This document shows, piece by piece, positions 1 to 9,269 of a stretch of 34,223 nucleotides of DNA. The notes under the pieces are model-generated. The model saw only the letters and a list, made by a program, of their open reading frames with translations, had not been told where the DNA came from and did no database searches. A program made the position numbers and the translations under genes. Position 1 is the first letter of the stretch. Every line of letters begins with the position of its first letter. Origin of the DNA: Onstottus_B sp049273855 (GTDB lineage: Bacteria > Acidobacteriota > Blastocatellia > UBA7656); NCBI GenBank assembly GCA_049273855.1, contig JBASRN010000113.1, positions 1-34,223 of the forward strand, written 5' to 3'.

Positions 1-45
1 TGAGGAGGGGCGCCCACAGAGGGACGCCCGTACAGGACTACCCTT

Positions 46-864
46 TCACAGAGCTATCCACGTACCACTACCAACCGAACGTCGTGTCTCTGACGATGAG
101 ATAGGGTCGGCGTAGCTTTGACCTAGATACTTGCGCTTAAGTTGCTCATAAAGGCAGTCCGAGTGGTAGGACTGATTCTTGTCCCGCTCGTTTCGTCTCC
201 ACATCTCGTTCCATAGATGGACCGCGTATGTGCTACGGCCGCCGAGGTTCCATGCCTTGTCCGGGTTGAGAACCGAGTCCCACTCTTTGTATCCGAAGGG
301 GCAAAAAATCCGCGATCTCATGACGAAGCTCTCCAGCGAAAGTCGCTTGATAGACTCGGACATCAGTCGCGGACCTACTTCACCCCACACTAGATTCTCG
401 GGCACCTTGGCGCGGCAGACGTTCCATGCATACTCCATCGCCGGACTGCCGGGCGGAGTTTTGATAACGCCGCAGTTGATGAACTCCTTGCCGTTCGCCA
501 TTTCAGAAGAGAAGACGTATTCCTGGGTGAAGTCGAACGATCTTAGACACACCATGTCCGCGTCCGCCCACCAACCGCCTCGCTCCAGCAGCAGTTTATA
601 GCGGAAGAAATTCGAGAAGGCGGAGAAGCTCTTCTGCGTTTCATACCGAAAGATCATTGAAGCGGGCAATATTTCGTTGCCGTCCTTTACGACGGCGCCG
701 CCAGGCACGTTGCGCACGTCGTCGTAGATGTATAGATGATAGTCGTGTCCATTGCTAAGGAATGAGGCGATAGAGAGCCGCTCCATTACTGAAAGGTCGG
801 ACCCAATCCACAGTCCTTGAATGACCTTGTTTTCGCGCGTTTGGTCAGTTGAGATTTGGGTCAT
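46..864 (-). CDS. GT32-like sugar glycosyltransferase
   Basis: Likely cytoplasmic glycosyltransferase of the GT32 / capsular-polysaccharide-type family (DXD sugar-binding region), transferring a nucleotide sugar to an unknown acceptor. The sequence opens with a beta-strand/Trp-Ile element (VIQGLWIG, residues 14-21). It has the family signature around residues 83-104: FSNFFRYKLL, then ERGGWWADADM, with the metal-binding DAD at 101-103. A GPRLM element (164-168) fits the usual C-terminal acceptor region. 272 aa is normal for the family. No signal peptide is seen. The ATG overlaps the stop of the upstream beta-propeller gene as ATGA (861-864), so the two are probably translationally coupled. It is the last gene of the minus-strand run inside the window; the run may continue beyond base 1. 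Acceptor and sugar cannot be told from sequence. Confidence 0.8.
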   Translation of the reverse strand: MTQISTDQTRENKVIQGLWIGSDLSVMERLSIASFLSNGHDYHLYIYDDVRNVPGGAVVKDGNEILPASMIFRYETQKSFSAFSNFFRYKLLLERGGWWADADMVCLRSFDFTQEYVFSSEMANGKEFINCGVIKTPPGSPAMEYAWNVCRAKVPENLVWGEVGPRLMSESIKRLSLESFVMRSRIFCPFGYKEWDSVLNPDKAWNLGGRSTYAVHLWNEMWRRNERDKNQSYHSDCLYEQLKRKYLGQSYADPISSSETRRSVGSGTWIAL

Positions 865-2843
865 TTCTTACTCTTTGCTTCAAACGTAAAGACCTGAGCG
901 TGGGCAAGCTGGATCGATGCGCTTGACAGATAAACGTTATAGGTTGCCGGCGCCGGGGGAGTCACGGTCAGCGAGTAAACTCCTTCGCCCAGGTGTTCGA
1001 TCAGGCGTCTGTCCTGCCAGACTCCGACCGCGAAGGTCAGCGCCAGCACGTCCTTCAAATCCGTGATGGGTTGGCCGGTGGCGGAGTCGGTTATCCTGAA
1101 ACTCATCCGAATCTGCTTGCCTGGCTCGACACTTGTCTGTGTGGTGACTGGTTCGATGCGCGGCGGCGCTGGAGCAGCGTGTTCGGGGTTCGGCGCAATG
1201 GAAAAGTCCATGCAGTCTACGACCCGAGGGCTGTTGATAAACATCACGATCTTATACGGCCCGGCTTGCGGCAGGCGGGCCATCGAGAAATAGCTGCCCG
1301 GTTTTCTCTCACGCAGGCTTCGATCCACGATCCGTACCGCTCGAGGTTCTCTGCCATAGTTGCTGAAGTTTCCCATCGGCGCGGCCATTCCCTCCTGATA
1401 ATAGTAGATGGTTTTGTCGGCCGGATTGGCGACAAGCACCGCGTTATCTTCGGCCGCGGGTATGATCGAGTCGGCGAGGCTGGGGCGGGAGGTCTTGCCA
1501 AAAGGGTTTTGGCCCCCGGGAAAGTCAACGACCGGCACGGGGTTGCCTTCCTTGCCAACTTCGTTTAGCGGGATCATAAGCACTATCTCACTTTCGCGAT
1601 GCCTCACGTAGGCGAGCTTGCTTGTAAACGCGAGCTGATCTGGGCCCTTTTCCACATCGGCTTTCTGAACGATCCGATTGAGAGCCGCGTCGAAAATATA
1701 AACCGCGTTCGTAGCGGTGTTGAGGACGAACCCAAGGCGATCACCTGGAGCAAACTTGATCTGACCAAGCCCGGGCTCAGCCTTCATGCGGGCGATCACC
1801 CGGTGTTTTGTTGAGCTTATTACCGTGACCGTTCCGGCGTCACTGTCGGAAACATAAAGCGCCTGGGCTAGTTTCGAGAAAGCGATCGATCCCGGCTTTG
1901 ACCCAAGGGAAACGTCCCTGATCCTGGTCAATTTTCTTACGTCGATCACCGAAACCGTGCCGTCATCCTGATTGGTGACAAAGGCGAATCGACTATCGTC
2001 GCTGAAGGCTATTTCGTGGCGTCCTTTCCCGGTCGGAAAACGAGCAATGGTTTTCATTTCCCGAAGGCTGACGACCGCCACGCCCGATTGAGCATTCGTC
2101 CCACAACTGACCCAGAGGTAAGCTTCATCCGGCTGTAAGGCCACGCGCGTGGGGCCGGTTCCTGCGTCGATGTTTGCAGCCACGGACCACGAGCGTGTGT
2201 CGATGACCGCCACCTGGTTCGCGTCCGGCATCGAGACAAGCAGCTTCTCCTGATCGGACGTTATCACCCAATCTTCACCAGGGCTCTTGAGTTGAATCAG
2301 CGCCAGAAGCTTCGTCCCGCCGTGGCCGAACAACGGATCCACAACGGTGATAGTGGGGTCGGCGTTTAGCGCAAGCACATGATAGACGTTGAGATCGAGT
2401 TCGGCGCGCGCAAGCAACCCTCCTCCAATCAGCGTCTGCACGCGTTCCGCGCAGCCCTTCGAGGTGGTCGCCTCGCCTTTGCGAACCAGCGTAAGCCATG
2501 CGGCAGGATTGAGACCCGAGAGAGCGGCGCCGGTCGCTGCATCGGAAATCCCGAAGCTCAAGCTCACCGGATCGCCCTCGCGGAACTCATCCGGCTGATG
2601 CCGTTTTGTGTCCTGGTGGTCTACGTGGAGCTCAACCGCCACACCTCCTTGCACTGTTCTTCTGGTGAAGGGTCGCTTCGCGCCGGGTTTTGGCGCGGCC
2701 GGTATGGCGCCAGTTGGTCCGGTGTTTTGCGCGCGAGCATTCTGACGGAAAAGAAGGAGCCAGAACGCGACGATGAGGGCGGTGGAGAGCGTCGATGCGA
2801 TAGTTTTGGAAAGGAGGCGTCGTCGGTAGTAAGGGATTTCCAT
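861..2843 (-). CDS. Secreted YVTN-type beta-propeller protein
   Basis: Exported beta-propeller of about 660 aa. The ATG at 2843 is chosen over a start at 2927: it has a GGAG box seven bases upstream, does not overlap the copper oxidase gene, and puts a signal sequence at the N-terminus (Arg-rich, then a hydrophobic stretch at about 17-32, ending ARAQ). Residues about 198-450 hold five to six YVTN/YncE-like blades, with repeats such as VSVIDVRKL, VTVISSTKH and VYIFDAALN. The propeller is flanked by two related modules with a shared F-x-I-(S/T)-D-x-A-T-G pattern (about 92-120 and 600-640). Propellers of this class act as ligand or electron-transfer partners and are often encoded next to periplasmic copper oxidases. 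It lies 23 bases after the multicopper oxidase stop and is probably cotranscribed. No heme CxxCH is present. Function is not proven. Confidence 0.85.
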   Translation of the reverse strand: MEIPYYRRRLLSKTIASTLSTALIVAFWLLLFRQNARAQNTGPTGAIPAAPKPGAKRPFTRRTVQGGVAVELHVDHQDTKRHQPDEFREGDPVSLSFGISDAATGAALSGLNPAAWLTLVRKGEATTSKGCAERVQTLIGGGLLARAELDLNVYHVLALNADPTITVVDPLFGHGGTKLLALIQLKSPGEDWVITSDQEKLLVSMPDANQVAVIDTRSWSVAANIDAGTGPTRVALQPDEAYLWVSCGTNAQSGVAVVSLREMKTIARFPTGKGRHEIAFSDDSRFAFVTNQDDGTVSVIDVRKLTRIRDVSLGSKPGSIAFSKLAQALYVSDSDAGTVTVISSTKHRVIARMKAEPGLGQIKFAPGDRLGFVLNTATNAVYIFDAALNRIVQKADVEKGPDQLAFTSKLAYVRHRESEIVLMIPLNEVGKEGNPVPVVDFPGGQNPFGKTSRPSLADSIIPAAEDNAVLVANPADKTIYYYQEGMAAPMGNFSNYGREPRAVRIVDRSLRERKPGSYFSMARLPQAGPYKIVMFINSPRVVDCMDFSIAPNPEHAAPAPPRIEPVTTQTSVEPGKQIRMSFRITDSATGQPITDLKDVLALTFAVGVWQDRRLIEHLGEGVYSLTVTPPAPATYNVYLSSASIQLAHAQVFTFEAKSKK

Positions 2844-2866
2844 CAGCTGACTCCGCCCCCGTTTCG

Positions 2867-5800
2867 CTACTTCTCGATCACAAACCTGCCGGCCATCCCA
2901 TGGCCGAGGGGAGTGTGTATGGTGCAAATGAATCTAAGCTCGTCCAGGCCCTTGGGGATGTCCTTTCTGACCGTCAGAGTTGCGATCACCGATCCGGGTC
3001 CAACTCCGTCTGTGCCAATCGCGGTTTTCCCGACCTCGGGTTTCATTTCGAAAGGGCTTCCCGACATCTCAAAGTGGAAGACCTGTTTCGCTTTTTCGCC
3101 ATCAGGGAAGGTTAAGCCGTGAGTCCCGCCCTGAATTCCGTCTTTAACCCTAATCACGATCGTGTCCCCAGGCGAGACCTTTATGCGCCCATTGTTTTCC
3201 AGCGGTATCTGTTTACCCTCTGTGTCGGTGACGGTCCACTGAAACCTGGTTGGTCCGCCGGTTCCGGGCGCGATTTCAGCCTGGACTAGTTTGGCGAGTC
3301 GGCGCTGAACCGGATTGAACAACTCCAGCTCATTCGGCCGTTCATCGGAGGGCCGCTTCTGCTGCGCGACGCCCTGGCCAAGTTCGGTAATGTAGCTGGA
3401 AGCGCTCGCTACCCCCTTTTCATCCGACTTGACCAGAATGGATTTGACGCTTGAAGGCGCCGCAAAAGGCTTGCCGTTACTGGGCCACGCGCCGGTCATC
3501 GGGTGGACATCGGCCTTCCCGAGTTCCACCATTCCTCCGCCGGTGGTGTTGAATATGGTTACCTGCTTTGCCATGTGGCCGTTGCCGGGGTTGATGGTAT
3601 TGACGCCTGCGATCAGTACCTTGCCGCCGGCCGGCTTCGCGAACCTGGTGATTGTGCAGATGTCACTGTCCGGCTCTCCTACTCTAAACAACCCCCAGGT
3701 GCCGAAGCTAAACAGATTTCCCATGAAAGTGCGGTAGAGATAATCGCCGGTCACTCCGGCCGACCCGCCGGCCTTATCGACTACTGCATCAAAAGAGATG
3801 TTGGGACCAAACCCGTCTCTAGACCCCTGTGACTGTGAGAGCGGGTTGTTTCCGATCTCGGTCGACCCGTTGATGTAGGGTTCTTCTTGCCAGACATGCC
3901 CGTGAAGCGTAAAGACCTGCTCGCTGAGTCCTGCCGGGTGAATCATGCGGAACCGCACTGGCATGTTCTTGGAGGCGGAGAAAACCGGGGTCTGTGGATC
4001 CGCGCCCACCAGCGTGTTTGAGAGCGCTCTTGAGATCCCAAGCGGCGACTTGCTATCCAGGTTGCTCGACCAATCGTCACTCTTGTACCGGTAGTCAAGC
4101 GGTTCGGTTCGATAGTTCAACCCCGTGTAATTGATCGCCGTGGGAGTAGACGGCGGCGGTTTTACACCGTCGAACGTGATCGGGCCGGCGCCGGCAGCTC
4201 CGGGCGCTGTTAGGCGCAACGCTTGATTGTCGTCCTGGATGAGTACGACGAACTCGCGGAAGAGAACCTCGCCGCCCGAGCAGTCGCCCTTGCAAACCAG
4301 CGCCTGAGCACGCGAGTTGTCGTCGTTACGCCAACCAGCGCCCTTAGGCTCGATGATCAGCGCCCCGATCAACCCGAACGGATGTTGCATCAACGGGTCC
4401 GACGGAGTCAGCGGTATCGAGCCGAACTCGACCGGAATGTATTTCGCGGGAGCCGCACCTTCCTGCTCGATCCTTCCCGCGTACCATTGGAACGTCCCAG
4501 ACTGGCCGGGCTTGACCGTCTTCGGCGGGTTATTGCCGGCGTTGACTCCGTTGCTTCGGGTGACGTCAAGGGCGACCAGTTGAGGATGCAAACCCACCTC
4601 GGGCGATGTGTAAATCGGTATGCCAAAGACCGAGGTGCTGCCAACGTTGAGAGGCTTGTTTGGAAGGTCGTTCTTGAGAGTTATGTTGATGCAGTCACCG
4701 GCATTCGCCCTCAGGATCAGCGGCTCAACCGGCTTGCCCGGAAGCAACTTGACCGTATCATCTTCGTTACCAGATATCCCGTCGGGACCGGGACCGCGAT
4801 CCAGATAGTCTTCAGGGAAGTAGGCAAGGGCATTCCAGTTGACGATTTGTTCCCCGCCTCCTGAGCCGGCCTTGCCTCGGCTGTTGTACACCACTGGACC
4901 GTCTAGCACCTCGCGCGCAAACACCGCAGCCACCGATAGGTTTTTCACCGGCGCGTCACCGGGACAGATGTCCGGCGCCGGCGGTAGCGCCGCATACGAC
5001 GCGGGTGGCTGATTGTTGGGCAACGGCACCAGCGGGGTGGCCGCAGGCTGCAGGGTTCGATACCCGCGCATTATGCCCCAGTTCCCAAAGCTCAGCCCGG
5101 TCCTGTCTGAGCTAGAACTGTAGAAGTAGTCGGCTCCGTAAACCGAAGCCGGCGAGGTCGCAGTCTCAGAATCAGAGGGCGGTTTGGTTCGCGGAAGCGA
5201 GAAGAGCATCTCGTAGTGCTCGGAGATGCCCATTCCTTGAGTGGTCCGATAGCCGCTCACGTTGTTGGGCGCGTCAAAGACGGTCGGCTCAAATAGCCAG
5301 TTTACGCCGTGGACCGTGAAGGAGTGCGGCGACATGTGCGCTCCGACTAGCGTGCGTATTTCCACTTTATCGCCCTCGTACGCACGTAGCAGCGGGGTGT
5401 ACGGGTCGAATTTTCCCGCGCCTACTTGGGGAGGCGGGAACTCGAAGCAAGGTGCAAACAAGCAGCTCCCGACGTTGCCAGTCGGCTGCCGATTGAGATC
5501 GTCATCAGCCCGCTCAATCGAGCGGAACACGCTTGATAGATCGGTTTGCAGCGGCGTCGGAGTACCGATATTCGGATTCACGCGAATCGCCGGGGATTCG
5601 TTACGGTAACTCAGCGAATAGGTACCGGTCCCGAATGAGAGGGTCACTATGCTTGGGAAAGGCGCGAAGAAGCAGGTGTTCGGCGTGTTCGTCGGCTGGT
5701 TGATGGCGTCATTCGGATCGGCCCAACCCCAGGGTGTTGCCGGGGCGGTGCATGGCACCCCGCCATCGTAGCGCGTGTACTGGGTCGGTGTTGTTCTGCT

Positions 5801-8800
5801 GCTGCCCTTGTATGTCAGTTGTCTGTCCGCGAACTCGAGCGCGAATTCGCGGTAGCTGTCTTTTGGGTTCGCGGTGTTGATGTTCGCCTGCCAGCCGGTT
5901 GGCCCGCCATCGTTTGGCGGCTTCCCATCAGCGCCGACCGGCCGGTTCAAGTTTGTTCCGAGGAACACGCCGGTCACCGGGTCTTGCCACTTGGAGGCTT
6001 CGGGCTCTATCAGAAGCCCTGCGTACAACCCTGCTTGCTGATGGGTCGAAGGGCCAAAATGATCGTGAGTAAAGACAGTGCGCAAAGTCCGGTCGAAGCC
6101 GGCGTTGTCCAGTATCGGGTCGGCGTACCACCTCTGAATGGTTGCCTGCGCGCCGAGCCACTTGTTGCCGACGCCATTGCCGAAGTACGGAATCGCCTTG
6201 GGTGTCAACACCTTCGCCGTCCCCGGATCGAAGGCCAATGACTGGAACAGTCCGCCACCGTGGTTGATATTCTCGATCAGCTCCTGCACTTCCTGCGGAC
6301 TCAACGTGCCGTCTTCATAGTTGAATCCGTTTGCCGCGCCGTCCGATGAGGTCACGTCAAACTTAACCAGGTGAATATGCTGGCCGATAATGTCGGTAGG
6401 CGTCCTCACCTGAAAATCGTCCAGCTCGTAATAGTTCGGGACCAGGTTAGCCAGCCAGAACTCGACAACCTGTTTGCTGTTTGCGCGGAAGAAGAAAGGT
6501 TCAGGCGCGCGTTTGTTGTCAAAGGTGTCCTTGACGTCGCCCCACAGAGTAATGATCCGCCCCTGCGGGTAATGCTGGCCCTTTTTGTTAAAGACGAGAT
6601 CAAGCTCAACGTCCGCCGCCTTGTAGCGCATCAAGCACGGAGGAGTGTTGTCCTTGCAAATGGGTGTGCCGTCCAGCTCGATGGCCGGGTCCGCAAACGG
6701 GGCGCCCGAAATCGCGGGGAGCCCGTTCAGCACGAAACCATTCGGGCCGTTAGCCGCGGTGCCGTCCGGCAGGAAGGTATTGTGAAATCGGGTCGCGTGG
6801 TACGTCATCGCGATCTGCTCGATGGGGGTGCCAGCCTCGGGGAGTTCGATCGCCTTCAGCTTGTCGTTGAACTTTGTGAAGTCCCACCGATTGTGCTTCT
6901 CGTACATGCATCCCGTAATATTCGGGGATACGCAGGGCGGGCTCGCTTCTTTCAGAGCGAGGAATCTTGGCAATCCGCCGTTCAAGAACTGGCCTGGGTT
7001 AGCTTCGTCGGGTGCGAAATCAAGCGGTGGATGCGGGACTCGCTGACCCGCAACTCCAGGGATGAAAAACGGAAAGCCCGGCCCATTCGCTATGTTAGGG
7101 TCCGCCATGTCTACATCGGCAGCGAACCCAACGTTTGTCGCATCGACAGTGACCGGAACTATCTTGACGCGCGCGGCTATCGGAGCCATCGGCAAAGTCG
7201 GCATCGGAACAAGAGCCGGAATAGGCGTTCCGGCCGCAATTTCGCCGTCGGGCAGCGCACGGTTCCAGCTCGTGGTTGGCCTCCCCTGGTTGTCGAGCTC
7301 GGTGCCTCCTTCAAAGACATCATGAACTCGCCACAACGACCACATGCCCTGAGCGAAATGCGGATAGAAGTGGCAGTGGAATATCGCGTCGCCCACGGTC
7401 TTGTTCTTGTTCCCGCTGCCGTTGAATGTGTGATTCAGGGTGTAAGCCCCGCCCGGGCTGATCATCTGGCTGTCGCGGTAACTGCTGTTGTCGTTGTTGG
7501 GTGAATGCAGCCACTGGTGCGCGTGCAGGTGATGCACGTGAGTTATGTTAGTGCCCGCGTGAAGTATCTGGAACTTGACGTGGTCGCCCATGTAACTGTG
7601 GTAGACGTTGCTGGGATCATCGGGATAAAGCGCTTTGGTTGCCTTGGGGCCAGGTTTGGGAACTGCGTTTGGGGGCGCGCCCGCGGCAACCGAGTTCGCC
7701 GGAAAGTCCACAACCATCGCCGGATCGCCAACAGCCCACGCACTCAGGAAAAACTCCTCGAATCTGCAAGTGGCACACTGGTGCATCGGACCCACGCCAA
7801 TTCGGTTGCTCCAAATCTCCGGGCCGATACCCGCCATTCCGTAGTTAATCGCAAAGAAGTCCCGGCTGCCCTGCAGCGTGTAGGTCATGTCGTCGTCCTG
7901 GTCCGGGTCATCGTGCTTGCGGAACGGCTCGAATGCCTGCGTGCTGACGAAGTCGTCGTGATAGTGGATCGCAAATTCACGGAAGGGCTCGGTCTGAGAT
8001 GGATACGACGGGTTGTTTCGAAAATCTGGACAATTCTGGCAGTTCCCGCTCGGGCAATCCTCACATCTGAACCTTCCATTCTTGGGACCCGTCACAATCG
8101 CGGTGAGGTCCGAGTAGATAATCTCGTTGTTGTCATCCAGCATCCTGAGAATCGGCTGGCCGGCTCGGGGATGGGCCGGGGGATAGACCTTGTCGTATTT
8201 GATTATGGGATGTCCATCTGCGGTCTTCCCCTCGCTTGCGAGGTCGAGGTCGACTTTGGTGACCTGACTTCGATACCACTCTGCCGTTTTGGGCTGAACC
8301 GTGACCGAGCCAAATAGCCCTTGCATCAGTTGTGCGCCGAACCCCAACTGTACGCCGGTGTTTGCCGCGGTGCTGTACAGGAGAAAGCTGCCTTCAGATT
8401 TGGCGAACAAGGTGTAGGTGATTCTTTCGCCTGGCCCGGCCAGTCCGCTCGCGCGCTTTTGAGGATCTACGGCAGTGACGTCATTGGCGCCGACCCACGA
8501 GCCGTCCGCCGAGCTGCCTGCCAGGGGTCCTGACGGCGCTTCCGCTTTCACCAACTCGAGCCCCATAACGTGGACGCCGGCCAATCGTGTCGCAGGTTGG
8601 GAATTTATCGGATCAAAGGTAGTCTGCGCGGGTGGCGGGTTCTGCTTGGTCAGCACATTCTCATTCGGCGTGTATTCCCCTCCAGGCTGCACCTTCACGG
8701 GATACTGCTGGTTTGCGGTGGGGGCCTTGAAGACTTGGGGGAAATCGCCTAAGAGATTCTGGAATGAGATCTGGAGGCAATCGCCGGCATTCACCCTGAG

Positions 8801-9085
8801 CACCAGTGGCCGGGGACGTTTGTCTGGTCGCAGCATGACTTTGCCGGGCTTGAGTTCGCCGGGGACATCCGTAGACACCACATCGCGTCTGAGGGCGAAG
8901 ATCATCCCGCCGGCCTGGAACGCACCCAGGCGGTTGTTGTAATAGGCCTGATCCAACGCGACGACATTGGCTTTAATCGTTCGATCGCACGGCGCCTGAG
9001 CACTTGCCGATTCACCAAGGGTCAGCAGGCCCAGTATCGCTGCGGCTGCAATGAGATGGGCCGAGCCTGGATTCTTTGTCTTCAT
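2867..9085 (-). CDS. Giant multidomain multicopper oxidase (2072 aa)
   Basis: Exported copper oxidase. The ATG at 9085 is preferred over one at 9130 because it has GAGGGAAAG upstream and begins a clear signal peptide (MKTKNP, then a hydrophobic run to ASAQ at about 30). Several cupredoxin domains follow. Residues 516-523 (HVHHLHAH) match the HxxHLHxH copper motif; 570-581 has HCH, His576 and Met581, the combined trinuclear/type-1 motif. A second set at 903-911 (HIHLVKFDV) and 1007-1021 (HDH, H1015, GLY) resembles it but lacks the type-1 Cys. Another TLHGHVW-type motif lies near 1700. The last ~140 residues form a plastocyanin-like domain with H1989, C2054, H2057/H2062 and M2064. A Cys-rich insert (C341, C344, C349, C352) is unusual. 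Length and layout recall the very large MofA/McoA/MnxG-type oxidases linked to Mn(II) oxidation, but the substrate is unknown. The SCO genes at 20.5-23.7 kb probably supply copper. Confidence 0.9.
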   Translation of the reverse strand: MKTKNPGSAHLIAAAAILGLLTLGESASAQAPCDRTIKANVVALDQAYYNNRLGAFQAGGMIFALRRDVVSTDVPGELKPGKVMLRPDKRPRPLVLRVNAGDCLQISFQNLLGDFPQVFKAPTANQQYPVKVQPGGEYTPNENVLTKQNPPPAQTTFDPINSQPATRLAGVHVMGLELVKAEAPSGPLAGSSADGSWVGANDVTAVDPQKRASGLAGPGERITYTLFAKSEGSFLLYSTAANTGVQLGFGAQLMQGLFGSVTVQPKTAEWYRSQVTKVDLDLASEGKTADGHPIIKYDKVYPPAHPRAGQPILRMLDDNNEIIYSDLTAIVTGPKNGRFRCEDCPSGNCQNCPDFRNNPSYPSQTEPFREFAIHYHDDFVSTQAFEPFRKHDDPDQDDDMTYTLQGSRDFFAINYGMAGIGPEIWSNRIGVGPMHQCATCRFEEFFLSAWAVGDPAMVVDFPANSVAAGAPPNAVPKPGPKATKALYPDDPSNVYHSYMGDHVKFQILHAGTNITHVHHLHAHQWLHSPNNDNSSYRDSQMISPGGAYTLNHTFNGSGNKNKTVGDAIFHCHFYPHFAQGMWSLWRVHDVFEGGTELDNQGRPTTSWNRALPDGEIAAGTPIPALVPMPTLPMAPIAARVKIVPVTVDATNVGFAADVDMADPNIANGPGFPFFIPGVAGQRVPHPPLDFAPDEANPGQFLNGGLPRFLALKEASPPCVSPNITGCMYEKHNRWDFTKFNDKLKAIELPEAGTPIEQIAMTYHATRFHNTFLPDGTAANGPNGFVLNGLPAISGAPFADPAIELDGTPICKDNTPPCLMRYKAADVELDLVFNKKGQHYPQGRIITLWGDVKDTFDNKRAPEPFFFRANSKQVVEFWLANLVPNYYELDDFQVRTPTDIIGQHIHLVKFDVTSSDGAANGFNYEDGTLSPQEVQELIENINHGGGLFQSLAFDPGTAKVLTPKAIPYFGNGVGNKWLGAQATIQRWYADPILDNAGFDRTLRTVFTHDHFGPSTHQQAGLYAGLLIEPEASKWQDPVTGVFLGTNLNRPVGADGKPPNDGGPTGWQANINTANPKDSYREFALEFADRQLTYKGSSRTTPTQYTRYDGGVPCTAPATPWGWADPNDAINQPTNTPNTCFFAPFPSIVTLSFGTGTYSLSYRNESPAIRVNPNIGTPTPLQTDLSSVFRSIERADDDLNRQPTGNVGSCLFAPCFEFPPPQVGAGKFDPYTPLLRAYEGDKVEIRTLVGAHMSPHSFTVHGVNWLFEPTVFDAPNNVSGYRTTQGMGISEHYEMLFSLPRTKPPSDSETATSPASVYGADYFYSSSSDRTGLSFGNWGIMRGYRTLQPAATPLVPLPNNQPPASYAALPPAPDICPGDAPVKNLSVAAVFAREVLDGPVVYNSRGKAGSGGGEQIVNWNALAYFPEDYLDRGPGPDGISGNEDDTVKLLPGKPVEPLILRANAGDCINITLKNDLPNKPLNVGSTSVFGIPIYTSPEVGLHPQLVALDVTRSNGVNAGNNPPKTVKPGQSGTFQWYAGRIEQEGAAPAKYIPVEFGSIPLTPSDPLMQHPFGLIGALIIEPKGAGWRNDDNSRAQALVCKGDCSGGEVLFREFVVLIQDDNQALRLTAPGAAGAGPITFDGVKPPPSTPTAINYTGLNYRTEPLDYRYKSDDWSSNLDSKSPLGISRALSNTLVGADPQTPVFSASKNMPVRFRMIHPAGLSEQVFTLHGHVWQEEPYINGSTEIGNNPLSQSQGSRDGFGPNISFDAVVDKAGGSAGVTGDYLYRTFMGNLFSFGTWGLFRVGEPDSDICTITRFAKPAGGKVLIAGVNTINPGNGHMAKQVTIFNTTGGGMVELGKADVHPMTGAWPSNGKPFAAPSSVKSILVKSDEKGVASASSYITELGQGVAQQKRPSDERPNELELFNPVQRRLAKLVQAEIAPGTGGPTRFQWTVTDTEGKQIPLENNGRIKVSPGDTIVIRVKDGIQGGTHGLTFPDGEKAKQVFHFEMSGSPFEMKPEVGKTAIGTDGVGPGSVIATLTVRKDIPKGLDELRFICTIHTPLGHGMAGRFVIEK

Positions 9086-9218
9086 TATTATCTTTCCCTC
9101 GTAAAGATTGTGAGGACTTCCATGGGCCAACGGCTTCAGTCCCGTCCCCGAGAATCAGACCGAACCGCCACATGTAATAAACGTTTTAGACGAGCCATTT
9201 GTGAAACGACACTTTCTG

Positions 9219-9235
9219 CCTTTCCCGCCGAAAGG
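9219..9235. terminator. Short hairpin between GT4 and copper oxidase genes
   Basis: The 184-bp gap 9086-9269 contains a perfect six-base stem (CCTTTC / GAAAGG) with a five-base loop, located just downstream of the GT4 stop in the direction of transcription. It is not followed by a T-run, so it may be a pause, attenuator or RNA-processing site rather than a strong terminator. The remaining ~130 bases up to the copper oxidase start are large enough for a promoter of its own, but I see no convincing -35/-10 pair. Confidence 0.25.
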
Positions 9236-9269
9236 AGCCGTTTTCGCGTGGGGTAGACCGGCCCGCTTT

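Noticed and set aside
6371..7504. Long open frame of 377 codons on the plus strand
   Set aside because: Entirely antisense to the copper oxidase; Arg/Val-rich low-complexity composition, no motif. Shadow of a GC-rich gene.
9131..9269. Small precursor peptide gene for a RiPP in the cluster gaps
   Set aside because: I looked in the gaps at 9086-9269, 11771-11837, 13588-13682 and 20234-20564 and found no short frame with a ribosome-binding site and leader/core pattern.
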